From NCBI RefSeq assembly GCF_014646915.1, contig NZ_BMOE01000002.1, forward strand, positions 62,844 through 126,843: DNA of 64,000 bases, read 5' to 3'. The DNA comes from Deinococcus aquiradiocola (lineage in GTDB: Bacteria; Deinococcota; Deinococci; Deinococcales; Deinococcaceae). Both the position numbers and the translations under genes were made by a program. Below, piece by piece: positions 7,783-17,467 of the stretch. The notes beneath the pieces were generated by a model, which was not told the origin of the DNA, did not search any database, and saw only the letters and a list, made by a program, of their open reading frames with translations. The first letter of the stretch is position 1; each line of letters starts with the position of its first letter.

Positions 7783-8235
7783 ATGAAACACCAAGGACTG
7801 CTGCACCCCGAACTGAGCGGCATCGTCGCCGGCATCGGCCACACCCAGACCATCGTGATCGGCGACGTGGGCCTCCCCGTCCCCGACGGTGTCCGCCGCA
7901 TCGACCTCGCCGTGAGCGCCGGCGTGCCCTCCCTGCTCGACGTGCTGCGCGCCGTGCTCAGCGAACTGATCGTCGAGGGCGTCACCGTCGCCGAGGAGAC
8001 CCGCCTCTACTCGCCGGATTGGTCCGCGCAGCTCGAACCGCTGCTGCCCGCCCCGCGCCGGGAAGTCCCGCACACCCGCTTCAAGGAACTCGTGCAGGAC
8101 GCCTACGTGGTCGTCCGCACCGGCGAGGTCACCTCCTACGCCAACGTGATCCTGCACTGCGGCGTGAACTTCTGGGAGGACCCCTACAAGGCCAGCAGCG
8201 AAGAGATGGCCGGGCAGCAGGGCAAGGCCCCATGA
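7783..8235 (+). CDS. rbsD: D-ribose pyranase
   Basis: 150 residues. RbsD converts beta-pyranose ribose to the furanose form used by ribokinase. The catalytic His is H20 in GIGHTQTIVIGD, with D28 close by, and the C-terminal VVRTGEVTSYANVILHCGV matches the family. An SD-like AGGAG lies upstream of the ATG. The stop overlaps the rbsA ATG (ATGA). The length is slightly above the common 130-140 residues because of an extended loop. Confidence 0.95.
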   Translation: MKHQGLLHPELSGIVAGIGHTQTIVIGDVGLPVPDGVRRIDLAVSAGVPSLLDVLRAVLSELIVEGVTVAEETRLYSPDWSAQLEPLLPAPRREVPHTRFKELVQDAYVVVRTGEVTSYANVILHCGVNFWEDPYKASSEEMAGQQGKAP

Positions 8236-9740
8236 CCGCCCACGCCGTCCACGTCACGCCGCCCACCACGCCGCTCAAGGCGGTGCTGGAAATGCGCGGC
8301 ATCACCCAGCAGTTCGGCCCGGTGCGCGTGCTGCACGGCATCGACTTCGAGGTCCGGCCCGGCGAGGTGCACGCCCTGCTCGGCGAGAACGGCGCGGGCA
8401 AGAGCACCCTGATGAAGATCCTGGCGGGTGTGCACCCGCCCACCGGCGGCAGCATTCACCTCGCGGGCCAGCCGGTACAGTTCCGCAGCGTCGCCGACGC
8501 CGCCCACCACGGCGTCCGGATGCTCTTCCAGGAATTGAGCCTCGCGCCGGACCTGAGCGTCGAGGAGAACCTGTACCTCGGGCAGATGAACGCCCTGGTC
8601 AGCGACCGCGACCTGAGAACCCGCGTGCAGGCGCACCTGCAGGGCCTGGGCCTGCGTCTCCCGCTCGGCCGTCCCGTGAGCGAACTGAGCGTCGGCGAGC
8701 GCCAGATGGCCGCCATCGCCCGCGCCATGCTCGGCGACGCCCGCGTGCTGGTCTTCGACGAACCCACCGCGCCCCTCACCGGGCACGAGATCGGCAAGCT
8801 CTTCTCGTTCATCGAGCAGATCCGCGCGCAGAACGTCGGCGTGGTGTACATCTCCCACCACCTCGACGAGGTGTTCCGCATCGCCGACCGTGTCACCGTC
8901 CTGCGCGACGGCCGCACCGTCGCCACGAGCGCCACCTCGGACACCAGCAAGGCGCAGGTGATCGAGTGGATGGTGGGCCGCAGCGTCCTCACGGTGTCGC
9001 GCGTGAAGGCGGTGGACGGCCCGGTCCGGATGCAGGCCGAGGTGCGCCCGAAGGCGCTCCCGCCCGCCCGGCTGGACCTGCGCGCCGGGGAGATCGTCGG
9101 TCTGGTCGGCATCATCGGCAGCGGACGCAACGAGTTCTGCCGGGCGCTGGCGGGCGTGAACGGCGAGAGCACCTGGACCGGCCTGCAGGGCGAAGGCCAA
9201 TCTCAGGAGGTCCGGAGCCTCGCGGCCGCCCTGAAGTCCGGCATCGGCTTCCTGCCGGAAGACCGCAAGCACGAGGGCGCGGTGCTCGACGGAACCATCG
9301 GCGAGAACATCAGCCTCAGCAGCCTCGCGGAAGTGAGCCGCCTCGGCGTGCTCGACGCCCCGCGCGAACGCAGCCTCGTGCAGAGATGGATGAAGGACCT
9401 GCACATCCGCCCGCAGAACGCCGCGTACCTCACCGGCTCGCTCTCCGGCGGCAACCAGCAGAAGGTCGTGCTGGGCCGCGTGCTGGCCGCGAAACCGCAG
9501 GTGCTGATCCTGGAGGAACCCACGCGCGGCGTGGACATCGGCGCGCGCGAGGAGATCTACGGCGTGATCGCCGACCTCGCCCACACGGGCCTCCCCATCG
9601 TGCTGTCGTCCGGCGACGCCGCCGAAGTGGTCGGCCTCGCGCAGCGCATCCTCGTCTTCCAGGACGGCCGGATCGTCCACGAACTCCACGCCCCCACCAC
9701 CCTCGAGGAGGTGATTGCCCATGTCACTGGCGCAGTCTGA
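8232..9740 (+). CDS. rbsA: Ribose ABC transporter, ATP-binding protein
   Basis: About 502 residues with two fused ATPase domains, as in RbsA/MglA. Domain 1 has Walker [10 protein letters not shown] (51-59), signature LSVGERQMAAIARAM and Walker B VLVFDEPTA. Domain 2 has a degenerate P-loop (GIIGSGRNEF) and signature [15 protein letters not shown], typical of the carbohydrate-uptake CUT2 class. It energises ribose import with rbsC and rbsB. The ATG overlaps the rbsD stop, and the 3' end overlaps rbsC by 20 bp. Confidence 0.96.
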   Translation: MTAHAVHVTPPTTPLKAVLEMRGITQQFGPVRVLHGIDFEVRPGEVHALLGENGAGKSTLMKILAGVHPPTGGSIHLAGQPVQFRSVADAAHHGVRMLFQELSLAPDLSVEENLYLGQMNALVSDRDLRTRVQAHLQGLGLRLPLGRPVSELSVGERQMAAIARAMLGDARVLVFDEPTAPLTGHEIGKLFSFIEQIRAQNVGVVYISHHLDEVFRIADRVTVLRDGRTVATSATSDTSKAQVIEWMVGRSVLTVSRVKAVDGPVRMQAEVRPKALPPARLDLRAGEIVGLVGIIGSGRNEFCRALAGVNGESTWTGLQGEGQSQEVRSLAAALKSGIGFLPEDRKHEGAVLDGTIGENISLSSLAEVSRLGVLDAPRERSLVQRWMKDLHIRPQNAAYLTGSLSGGNQQKVVLGRVLAAKPQVLILEEPTRGVDIGAREEIYGVIADLAHTGLPIVLSSGDAAEVVGLAQRILVFQDGRIVHELHAPTTLEEVIAHVTGAV

Positions 9741-10692
9741 TACGCCCCGCACCCGCTGGACGCCCGCCGAGATCTTCTCCCGGTTCGGGCTGTGGATCAT
9801 CTTCGCGCTGCTGATGATCGTCACGAGCCGCCTCTCGGACAGCTTCCTGACCTTCAGCAACCTCAGCAACGTCGCGCGGCAGATCTCCATCAACGCGCTC
9901 CTCGCCTTCGGCATGACGGCCGTGATCCTCACCGGAGGCATCGATCTCTCGGTCGGCGCGCTCGTGGCGCTCGCCGGAGTCAGCAGCGTCATGCTCGACA
10001 AGCTCGGCCTCCCGTTCCCCGTCACGTTCCTCGGCACGCTGCTGATCGGCGGCCTCGTCGGCAGTTTCAACGGCCTGATCGCCGCGTACGGCCGGATCGC
10101 GCCGTTCATCGTGACGCTGGCCGCCATGACCATCCTGCGCGGCGTGACGCTCACCCTCACGAACGGCTCGCCGCTCACAGGGCTGAGCGACCCCTTCACG
10201 GCGCTCGCCAACACCGACTTTCTCGGACTGTCCGTGCCGGTCTGGGTGACGCTGCTCGCCCTGGTCGCCACGTGGTTCCTGCTGCGGCGCACCGCCTGGG
10301 GACGCGGCGTGTACGCGCTCGGCAGCAGCGAGAGCGCCACGAGCTTCGCGGGCCTGCCCGTGAATCGCCTCAAAGTCACCGTGTACGCCTTCTCCGGCCT
10401 GATGGCGGGCCTCGCCGCGCTGCTCCTCACCTCGCGCCTCAACTCCGCCCAGCCGACCGCCGGGGAGGGCTTCGAACTCGACGCCATCGCCGCCGTGGTG
10501 GTGGGCGGCACGCGACTCGCCGGCGGACGTGGCGGCGTGATCGGCACGCTCCTCGGGGCGCTGATCATCGGCGTCCTCAACAACGCCATGAACCTGCTGA
10601 ACGTCAACCCCTTCTTCCAGATGATCGTCAAGGGGGTGGTGATCCTCGGTGCCCTGCTCCTCGAACGCGTGCTGAACGGCCGCAGAAGTTAA
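9721..10692 (+). CDS. rbsC: Ribose ABC transporter, permease
   Basis: 323 residues with eight to ten membrane helices. The CUT2 permease signature AVILTGGIDLSVGALVALAG is present near residue 70 and the coupling region GIGTLLGALIIG-like stretch near the C-terminus. ATG 9721 is chosen because GAGGAGGTG (9705-9713) sits at ideal distance. A TTG six bases earlier is less likely. It overlaps rbsA by 20 bp, consistent with coupled translation and one-to-one assembly. Confidence 0.95.
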   Translation: MSLAQSDTPRTRWTPAEIFSRFGLWIIFALLMIVTSRLSDSFLTFSNLSNVARQISINALLAFGMTAVILTGGIDLSVGALVALAGVSSVMLDKLGLPFPVTFLGTLLIGGLVGSFNGLIAAYGRIAPFIVTLAAMTILRGVTLTLTNGSPLTGLSDPFTALANTDFLGLSVPVWVTLLALVATWFLLRRTAWGRGVYALGSSESATSFAGLPVNRLKVTVYAFSGLMAGLAALLLTSRLNSAQPTAGEGFELDAIAAVVVGGTRLAGGRGGVIGTLLGALIIGVLNNAMNLLNVNPFFQMIVKGVVILGALLLERVLNGRRS

Positions 10693-10760
10693 CGACCGTC
10701 CTCCCCGCATTTCACTCCAGTTCTTCCCCTGCCCTTCACTCAGACCCAGGAGGTCCAATC

Positions 10761-11639
10761 ATGCGTAAGTCCCTGCTCACCCTGTCCCTGCTCGCGTCCT
10801 TCAGCTCCGCCCTCGCTGCCACGCCCACCATCGGCCTGAGCATCAGCACCCTCAACAACCCCTTCTTCGTGGACCTGAAGACCGGCGCCGAGACGGCCGC
10901 CAAGGGCAAAGCCAACCTGATCGTGCTCGACGCGCAGAACAAGCCCGACAAGCAGGTCAGCGACCTCGAAGACCTCATCACCCGCAAGGTCAGCGTGATC
11001 GTCGTGAACGCCACCGACAGCGACGCGATCGTGCCCGCCATCAAGAAAGCCAACGCCGCGCACATCCCGGTCATCACGGTCGACCGCCGCGTGAACGGCG
11101 GGCAGCTCGCCTACCACATCGCGTCGGACAACGTCGCGGGCGGCAAGCTCGCCGCGCAGTACATCAGCAAGCTGCTCGGCGGAAAAGGCAACGTCGTCGA
11201 ACTGCAGGGCATCCCCGGCGAGAGCGGCACCCGTGACCGCGGCGCGGGCTTCAACACCGTCATGAAGGCCACGCCCGGCGTGAAGATCGTGGCCGCGCAG
11301 GCCGCCGACTTCGACCGCGCCAAGGGCCTCACCGTGATGGAGAACATCCTGCAGGCGCAACCGAAGATCGACGCGGTCTTCGCGCACAACGACGAGATGA
11401 TCCTCGGCGCCATGCAGGCCGTCAAGGCCAGCGGCCGCAAGATCATCCTCGTGGGCTTCGACGCCATCGACGACGCCGTCAAGGCCGTCAAGGCCGGCGA
11501 CATCAATGCCACCGTCGCGCAGCAGCCGAAACTGATCGGCCAGATGGGCATCGAGAAGGCCCTCGGACTGATCAAGACCGGCAAGGTGCCCGCCACCACC
11601 CAGAACGTCGTCATTCCCACCAAACTCGTCCTGAAGTAA
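10761..11639 (+). CDS. rbsB: Ribose ABC transporter, substrate-binding protein
   Basis: 292 residues. A signal peptide ends near ALAA at residues 17-20, and the mature protein is a type-I periplasmic-binding fold starting TPTIGLSISTLNNPFFVDL, nearly the RbsB consensus. Sugar-contacting DRR (VITVDRRVNG) and the later NDEMILGAMQAV and GFDAIDDA segments are present. AGGAGG precedes the ATG. A 68-bp gap separates it from rbsC, and a strong hairpin follows it. It captures ribose outside the inner membrane for RbsAC. Confidence 0.96.
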   Translation: MRKSLLTLSLLASFSSALAATPTIGLSISTLNNPFFVDLKTGAETAAKGKANLIVLDAQNKPDKQVSDLEDLITRKVSVIVVNATDSDAIVPAIKKANAAHIPVITVDRRVNGGQLAYHIASDNVAGGKLAAQYISKLLGGKGNVVELQGIPGESGTRDRGAGFNTVMKATPGVKIVAAQAADFDRAKGLTVMENILQAQPKIDAVFAHNDEMILGAMQAVKASGRKIILVGFDAIDDAVKAVKAGDINATVAQQPKLIGQMGIEKALGLIKTGKVPATTQNVVIPTKLVLK

Positions 11640-11647
11640 CCGGAGCA

Positions 11648-11689
11648 GGAAGGGGCGGAACGACCGATGATGGTCGTTCCGCCCCTTCC
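11648..11689 (+). terminator. Terminator of the ribose operon
   Basis: Perfect 18-bp stem: GGAAGGGGCGGAACGACC (11648-11665) pairs with GGTCGTTCCGCCCCTTCC (11672-11689) around a 6-base loop. It starts nine bases after the rbsB stop. There is no long U tract, as is common for hairpin terminators in GC-rich bacteria. Confidence 0.85.
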
Positions 11690-11757
11690 GCATGCCGTCA
11701 ACCGGTCTGGTGCACGCTCCGCCCGGCGGAACTCCAGGCGTTCAGCTCCATCCGGGA

Positions 11758-12744
<987 letters not shown>

Positions 12745-12858
12745 TCAAATGGTGGCGGGCCACCCGCATCCCCGTCATGGGGCGGCCGTGCGCGCGGGCG
12801 GGACGGACCCCGCCAGTATGGACCTCCCGGCCCCCTGAAGGCAGAGGTGCGCGGCGGG

Positions 12859-12864
12859 TATGCT
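12859..12864 (+). promoter_or_regulatory. -10 element of the M15 peptidase gene
   Basis: TATGCT ends six bases before GTG 12871, giving a predicted transcription start at the start codon (leaderless mRNA). No clear -35 element is visible. Confidence 0.55.
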
Positions 12865-12870
12865 CTGAGC

Positions 12871-13677
12871 GTGCGTCCACTCCTCCCCGCTCGCTGCCTG
12901 CGCGCGCTCGGCCTGACTGCGTGCTGGCTGGCCGTCACGGGACTGACGGGCCTGAACGCGGCCCGCGCCCTCACCCCGGCCGACACCCGGGCCGCAGCGG
13001 CGCTGGTGGCCGCCTACCCGGCTTTCCTGCAGGGCGTCACGGACAGGGACCTCTTGTGGCGCGACGGGACGCGCATGGCGCTCGCACGCGCCCCGGCCGG
13101 AACGTACACGCAGCGGCTGGACGCGCCGGGCCTCCTCGACCAGCTGGACGCCCGGTACCCCGCCTGCTCACCCCTCAGCGCCCCGGCCTTCCTGGCGGAC
13201 CCGGGGCGCACCCGGTTCACGGCCCTGTTCCAGAAGATGTACGGCGGGACAGCCGCCGCCGTCCGCGCGCACCTGCGGCCCGTGGACTGGCTCGGCCAGA
13301 CGGTCCTGGTGACGGACGTGAACGGCGCGGCCAGCTCGCTGCGGGCGGTCGCGGCCGAGGTCGCCCGGCACCCGGAGTGGCGCACGTACGCTGTCCCGAG
13401 CGCCGGGACGTTCCTGTGGCGCACGGTGGCCGGCACGCCGCGCCGCAGTGTCCACTCGTACGGCGCCGCGATCGACCTGCACACCGCGCACGCTGCGTAC
13501 TGGGCATGGGACGGGTACCGGGAAGGGGAGAGGGGCGTCCGCTGGCGCAACGCCTTCCCGGTGGGCCTCGTGCAGACCTTCGAGCGGCACGGCTGGATCT
13601 GGGGCGGCCGCTGGTACCACTACGACACCATGCACTTCGAGTACCGTCCGGAACTCACGCGGGCCTGCCACTCCTGA
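12871..13677 (+). CDS. Secreted M15-family peptidase (D-Ala-D-Ala carboxypeptidase-like)
   Basis: About 268 residues. An N-terminal hydrophobic signal (about 10-33) targets it outside the cytoplasmic membrane. The catalytic zinc site of the VanY/M15 group is seen as SVHSYGAAIDLH (His and Asp ligands, about residue 191 onward) and, near the C-terminus, WYHYDTMHFEYRPEL with the last His ligand. The enzymes trim peptidoglycan stem peptides. I chose GTG 12871 because TATGCT ends six bases upstream and the signal sequence starts there. The open frame extends further upstream without a signal-like sequence. Confidence 0.85.
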   Translation: MRPLLPARCLRALGLTACWLAVTGLTGLNAARALTPADTRAAAALVAAYPAFLQGVTDRDLLWRDGTRMALARAPAGTYTQRLDAPGLLDQLDARYPACSPLSAPAFLADPGRTRFTALFQKMYGGTAAAVRAHLRPVDWLGQTVLVTDVNGAASSLRAVAAEVARHPEWRTYAVPSAGTFLWRTVAGTPRRSVHSYGAAIDLHTAHAAYWAWDGYREGERGVRWRNAFPVGLVQTFERHGWIWGGRWYHYDTMHFEYRPELTRACHS

Positions 13678-13728
13678 ATGGCCGGCCCACCCCGGGGCGG
13701 CTGGCATCCTGACAACAGGGACCTGACG

Positions 13729-15201
13729 TCAGGGGCGCCCGGCGAAGAGGCGCAGGTCGTCCACGAATTCCTGCATCTTCAGTTCCGCGGCCGCGCGGCC
13801 TGCCTGCCGGATCAGGTCGTACCCGTCCAGCGTGCCGGAGAGCACCGCCTCCTGAATGCGGGTCAGGATGCCCTCGTTGCCCGCGCCGCGCAGCAGGAAC
13901 TTCAGGGTGGACACGGCGCGCGCCGCCTGCACCTCCACCGGAAGCGCGTAGAATTCCCGTTCCTCCGCCTGCTCCTCGGCAGGCGCCGCCACCTGCGGGA
14001 CGACAGGCGTGAGCGTTGCCGCGCCGGACCGCGCCTCACGTGACGGGCCGGCGGTACGGGCGGGCAGCACCGTCTGTGCGAGCGGCGCGGCGACCTTCTG
14101 CGGAACGTACTTCCCGCCGTCGTCCTTGATGATATCCACCAGCAGGGCCGCACCCTGACGCACCGGGTACCCGGTGCGGATCATGCCCTCAAAGTGCTCC
14201 AGCCGCGTGGTGACGTGCAGTTCCCCGTAGTCCTTCAGCAGCTTCACGGCGACACTGCGGGCCACCTGGTGCTGCACGAGCGCCTGCAGCAGCGGGGATT
14301 CCAGCACCTGCGGTTCCGGGGACGGGTCGCCCTCGCTGCCGAACACGTACCGCACGGTCGCCTTCGAGCCGCGCCCCTCGTACTCGACCTTCTTCAGGAA
14401 CTGGCGGCGCAGCAGTTCGTCGTGCGCCTCCTGCAGGTTGCGTTTAATGCGGTACGTTTCCGTCTCGGTGAGCTTGCAGTCCTGCGCCCAGTCGGACACC
14501 AGCACCGTGAACTCCTGATGGGGATGGGCGGGATCGTGCTCGTTGTGCTTGCGGCTGCTCAGCAGGCGGTACAGGGCGCGCGCCAGGGGGCGTTTCAGGC
14601 TGATCTGGAAGGCGATGTCGAGCGGGTGCGTGTACTCGTTCCGGATGGATTCCGCGACCGGGTCGGCCAGCTGGATGCTGAGCGTCGTTCCGCGGCTGAT
14701 GCCGCGCACTTCCGGTGTGCTCTGACGGATCTGGCTGATGTAGCTGAACGTCACGCTGGCCCAGCCGTTCGGGCCCTCACCGCGCCGCCGCCATGCCCGG
14801 CCGATCACGTACTTCGCGACGGTCAGGCGACGCAGGGAGTTGGTGAGGCGCTCGTAGTTCGCGCCGTTGTCCTCGAAGCCCGCGCGCTGCAGCAGCTGGT
14901 ACGCGGTGGTGTGCACGTACCCGTCAGTGGGCGCGCCCTGCTCGACGTACATGGTGTTGAGGGCCGTGACGAAGTCCCCGTCCACGCCGTGCGGGACGCC
15001 GCCCACCTGTTCCGGCGAAAAGCAGGAGAGTTCTCCGGCGTGTCCGTTCGTGTCGAAGGTCGTCTTCCAGGTGGTGTAGCTGTCCGCGATGCGTTCCTGC
15101 GCGCTGATCAGCCCGAGACGGGCGAGGTTGGTTTCGTCGAAGTGGCGGATCTCCCCGCTGGGTTTGGGAGCGGCATTGGACTTGGTGATCCGCTTCGCCA
15201 T
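13729..15201 (-). CDS. repA: Replication initiator protein (RepA-type)
   Basis: About 490 residues. The central region (about 20-330) reads like plasmid and second-chromosome RepA initiators of Deinococcus, with two winged-helix-like stretches (LQRAGFEDNGANYERLTNSL and LTETETYRIKRNLQEAHDEL). The C-terminal part holds an Ala/Pro/Glu-rich linker and an alpha-helical tail. I chose ATG 15201 (MAKRITKSNAAPKPSG). The frame stays open to 15327, but that stretch runs through a solitary iteron and the -10 TATACT (15217-15212), so it is unlikely to be translated. RepA should bind the iterons beside it to start replication, and the iteron in its promoter implies autorepression. Confidence 0.85.
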   Translation of the reverse strand: MAKRITKSNAAPKPSGEIRHFDETNLARLGLISAQERIADSYTTWKTTFDTNGHAGELSCFSPEQVGGVPHGVDGDFVTALNTMYVEQGAPTDGYVHTTAYQLLQRAGFEDNGANYERLTNSLRRLTVAKYVIGRAWRRRGEGPNGWASVTFSYISQIRQSTPEVRGISRGTTLSIQLADPVAESIRNEYTHPLDIAFQISLKRPLARALYRLLSSRKHNEHDPAHPHQEFTVLVSDWAQDCKLTETETYRIKRNLQEAHDELLRRQFLKKVEYEGRGSKATVRYVFGSEGDPSPEPQVLESPLLQALVQHQVARSVAVKLLKDYGELHVTTRLEHFEGMIRTGYPVRQGAALLVDIIKDDGGKYVPQKVAAPLAQTVLPARTAGPSREARSGAATLTPVVPQVAAPAEEQAEEREFYALPVEVQAARAVSTLKFLLRGAGNEGILTRIQEAVLSGTLDGYDLIRQAGRAAAELKMQEFVDDLRLFAGRP

Positions 15202-15211
15202 GATGACCGGG

Positions 15212-15217
15212 AGTATA
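15212..15217 (-). promoter_or_regulatory. -10 element of repA
   Basis: TATACT on the minus strand lies ten bases before ATG 15201. The solitary iteron (15239-15256) covers the place of the -35 element, so RepA bound there would block its own promoter. Confidence 0.6.
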
Positions 15218-15238
15218 CACATTCCTTTCCCGGAAAAC

Positions 15239-15256
15239 CCGCCGTGTCCACCGGTA
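15239..15256 (+). repeat. Solitary iteron in the repA promoter
   Basis: An exact copy of the 18-bp iteron CCGCCGTGTCCACCGGTA. It is 117 bp away from the main array and is not in phase with its 11-bp ladder. Its place just upstream of the repA -10 suggests an autoregulatory RepA site. Confidence 0.85.
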
Positions 15257-15373
15257 GGCCTCGCGCGTGATGTTGATTTTTTAGTGATGTTTAAAAGATG
15301 TTCTAAAAGATTGATGATCAACATCAAGGGCGGCGGCGCAAATCGCGATAAACACGCACTTTTCCGGATTTAT
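15257..15373. other. AT-rich segment, candidate DNA unwinding element
   Basis: The stretch 15268-15326 is strongly AT-rich compared with the surrounding GC-rich DNA. It carries a perfect 10-bp inverted repeat, TGATGTTGAT (15268-15277) and ATCAACATCA (15317-15326). It lies between the solitary iteron and the array, where iteron origins usually melt. TTATCCGCC (15370-15378) is a poor DnaA-box match (7 of 9). No gene is seen here. Confidence 0.6.
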
Positions 15374-15765
15374 CCGCCGTGTCCACCGGTATAAACCGCC
15401 GTGTCCACCGGTAGTTCGGGGCCAGAAACCGCCGTGTCCACCGGTACAAACCGCCGTGTCCACCGGTAGGGTGTGGAGCAAAACCGCCGTGTCCACCGGT
15501 AGTGCCCTGGGAGAAACCGCCGTGTCGACCGGTAGTCGAATCGCAAAAACCGCCGTGTCCACCGGTACTGTTTTTCCAGAAACCGCCGTGTCGACCGGTA
15601 GTCGAATCGCAAAAACCGCCGTGTCCACCGGTAGTGCCCTGGGAGAAACCGCCGTGTCCACCGGTACTGTTTTCCCGAAAACCGCCGTGTCGACCGGTAG
15701 TCGAATCGCAAAAACCGCCGTGTCCACCGGTATCCGAATCGCAGAAACCGCCGTGTCCACCGGTA
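15374..15765 (+). repeat. Replication origin iteron array, 13 copies
   Basis: Thirteen direct copies of the 18-bp CCGCCGTGTCCACCGGTA start at 15374, 15396, 15429, 15451, 15484, 15517, 15550, 15583, 15616, 15649, 15682, 15715 and 15748. Copies at 15517, 15583 and 15682 carry GTCGACC in place of GTCCACC. Start-to-start distance is 33 bp except for two 22-bp steps, so every copy falls on an 11-bp ladder and the same helix face. The 15-bp spacers also recur: gtcgaatcgcaaaaa follows each variant copy, and gtgccctgggagaaa occurs twice. With repA alongside, this is the vegetative origin of an iteron-controlled replicon. Confidence 0.93.
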
Positions 15766-15981
15766 CACTATGTCTAGACAAATGGCACTCTATAAATGGA
15801 CTCGCTTTGTCTCTGATCCATAGAAACAGACCACTCAGCAGTTCTGTACCCTTCGTGCGCGCACGCCGTCCGCCATACTGAAATGAAGGACATCCATCCC
15901 GTATGCCCACCCGCGACCGTTGATCCGAACCGTCCCGGCCCTGGCGTACCCTCCATGCCGTCCACGCGCTACCGTACCTTC
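15766..15981 (+). promoter_or_regulatory. Origin-distal spacer and promoter of the hydrolase gene
   Basis: The first 90 bp after the array are moderately AT-rich and hold a perfect 10-bp palindrome TGTCTAGACA (15771-15780). TACCGT (15970-15975) ends six bases before ATG 15982 and supports that start with a leaderless transcript. ATG codons at 15883 and 15955 are in the same frame but lack a -10 at this spacing. Confidence 0.5.
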
Positions 15982-17367
15982 ATGACGCTGCCCACCTCGG
16001 TCCGTGCGCTGGCTTCCTACCTCCCCTCCTGGCTCGAATACCAGCGCGATCTGGCGCGAATCCCGGGCGTGCAGGTGGCCGTCCGCGTGCACGGCGAACT
16101 GCTGGCGTCCTTCGCGCTCGGCGTGGCGAACGAGGCGACCGGCGAGCCCCTCACGCCCGCGCACCTCTTCCGGATCGCGTCGCACTCGAAGACCTTCACC
16201 GCCACCGGCGTCTTCCAGCTCATCGAGGACGGCGCGCTGCGGCTCGACGATCCCGCCGGACGCTGGATTCCGGAACTGCACGGCTCCCCCGCCGCCGGAC
16301 TGACGGTGCGGGAACTGCTCGGCCACCAGTCCGGCATCAACCGTGACGGCGCAGACAGTGACTACTGGCAGCAGACGCACCCCTTCCCGGACCGGGACGC
16401 GCTGATCGCACTGTGCCGCGCGGACGCCGTGTTCGCCCCGAACGAGCACTTCAAGTACTCGAACATGGGGTACTCGCTGCTCGGCCTGATCCTCGAAGCG
16501 GCGTCCGGACAGTCGTACGCTGAGGTCATGGCCGCCCGTATCACCGGTCCGCTCGGCCTGCGCGACCTCGGGCCGGAACTCCCGGTGGCGCGCGAACCGG
16601 AACTCGCGGCCGGGCACAGCGGACGCCTCGCCGGGAACGACGCTCGGCGCGTGCTGCCGTCCACCGACACGCGCGCCATGGCGGCCGCCACCGGCTTCTA
16701 CGGCACGGCCGAGGACGTGACCGCCTACCTGTCCGCGCACGTGCACGGCCGGACCGAACTGCTCACGGACGCGTCCAAGCGCCTGATGCAGCGCAGGGAA
16801 TCCGGCATGACCCGCTCCCCGAACCGCTGGTACGGGCTGGGCTTCATTCTCGAAACGGTCGGCGGACGCACGCTCGTCGGGCACTCGGGCGGCTTTCCCG
16901 GACACATCACGCAGTCGTGGCTGGACCCTGAAACGGGTCTCGCGGTGGCGGTCCTCACCAACTGCCTCGGCGGGCCCGCCACCGAATGGGCGACGAACCT
17001 CGTCCGGCTGATCGACCTGACTGTCAATCCGCCCACCCGGAAGGACGCGGACGCTCCGGAAGTGGACCTGGACAGCTTCACCGGCCGTTTCGCGACGGAC
17101 TGGGGCGCGTACGACGTGGTGAACCTGAACGGCCGACTCGTGTCGCTCGCCCCGCAGGGCGACCCCGGCATGAGCGTCACGGAACTGACGGTCGTGGACG
17201 CGGATACCCTCGCCCCGGCCCCAGAGTCGGGCTTCGGCGCGGTCGGGGAGGCCTACCACTACGAGCGCGACACCTCCGGCCGCACCGTATGGGTCCGGCA
17301 GGGCGGAGGTCGGGCCTGGCCCATCGCGGCGTACCGCGAACGGGCGGGCCTCGCTCCGCTGGCCTGA
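15982..17367 (+). CDS. Serine hydrolase, beta-lactamase/penicillin-binding fold
   Basis: About 461 residues of the class C beta-lactamase-related group. All three active-site motifs are visible: SHSK (S67-K70, nucleophile and base), YSN (Y159-N161) and HSG (H301-G303). The C-terminal 120 residues form an extra beta-rich domain, common in this family of esterases, D-aminopeptidases and Pab87-like peptidases. No signal peptide is evident from this start, so it may act in the cytoplasm. Two in-frame upstream ATGs (15883, 15955) would add 33 or 9 residues. It is unlikely to be a true antibiotic-resistance enzyme. Confidence 0.88.
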   Translation: MTLPTSVRALASYLPSWLEYQRDLARIPGVQVAVRVHGELLASFALGVANEATGEPLTPAHLFRIASHSKTFTATGVFQLIEDGALRLDDPAGRWIPELHGSPAAGLTVRELLGHQSGINRDGADSDYWQQTHPFPDRDALIALCRADAVFAPNEHFKYSNMGYSLLGLILEAASGQSYAEVMAARITGPLGLRDLGPELPVAREPELAAGHSGRLAGNDARRVLPSTDTRAMAAATGFYGTAEDVTAYLSAHVHGRTELLTDASKRLMQRRESGMTRSPNRWYGLGFILETVGGRTLVGHSGGFPGHITQSWLDPETGLAVAVLTNCLGGPATEWATNLVRLIDLTVNPPTRKDADAPEVDLDSFTGRFATDWGAYDVVNLNGRLVSLAPQGDPGMSVTELTVVDADTLAPAPESGFGAVGEAYHYERDTSGRTVWVRQGGGRAWPIAAYRERAGLAPLA

Positions 17368-17467
17368 GTCGTCGGGCCTGCCCCGGTGCGGCCCCCACTC
17401 AGGGTGCAGAGGCCCACGCGCCATGACCGCCGGGCGCCCGGTCTGCCCGGCACCCCTGGACTTCCGC

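Noticed and set aside
15202..15327. N-terminal extension of RepA by 42 codons
   Set aside because: It would run through the repA -10 element, the solitary iteron and the AT-rich segment. ATG 15201 follows the -10 directly.
15374..15765. Regularly spaced direct repeats resembling a CRISPR array
   Set aside because: Repeats are 18 bp with 4- or 15-bp spacers that themselves recur, no cas genes are nearby, and repA is adjacent. This is an iteron origin.
15281..15910. Open frames on both strands through the iterons encoding repeated VDTAV- or AVSTG-type units
   Set aside because: The 33-bp period is a multiple of three, so any frame stays open and looks like a repeat protein. There is no start signal or domain.
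15982..17367. Antibiotic-resistance class C beta-lactamase
   Set aside because: The three motifs are of the wide serine-hydrolase family, there is no signal peptide from the chosen start and there is an extra C-terminal domain. A resistance role cannot be supported.
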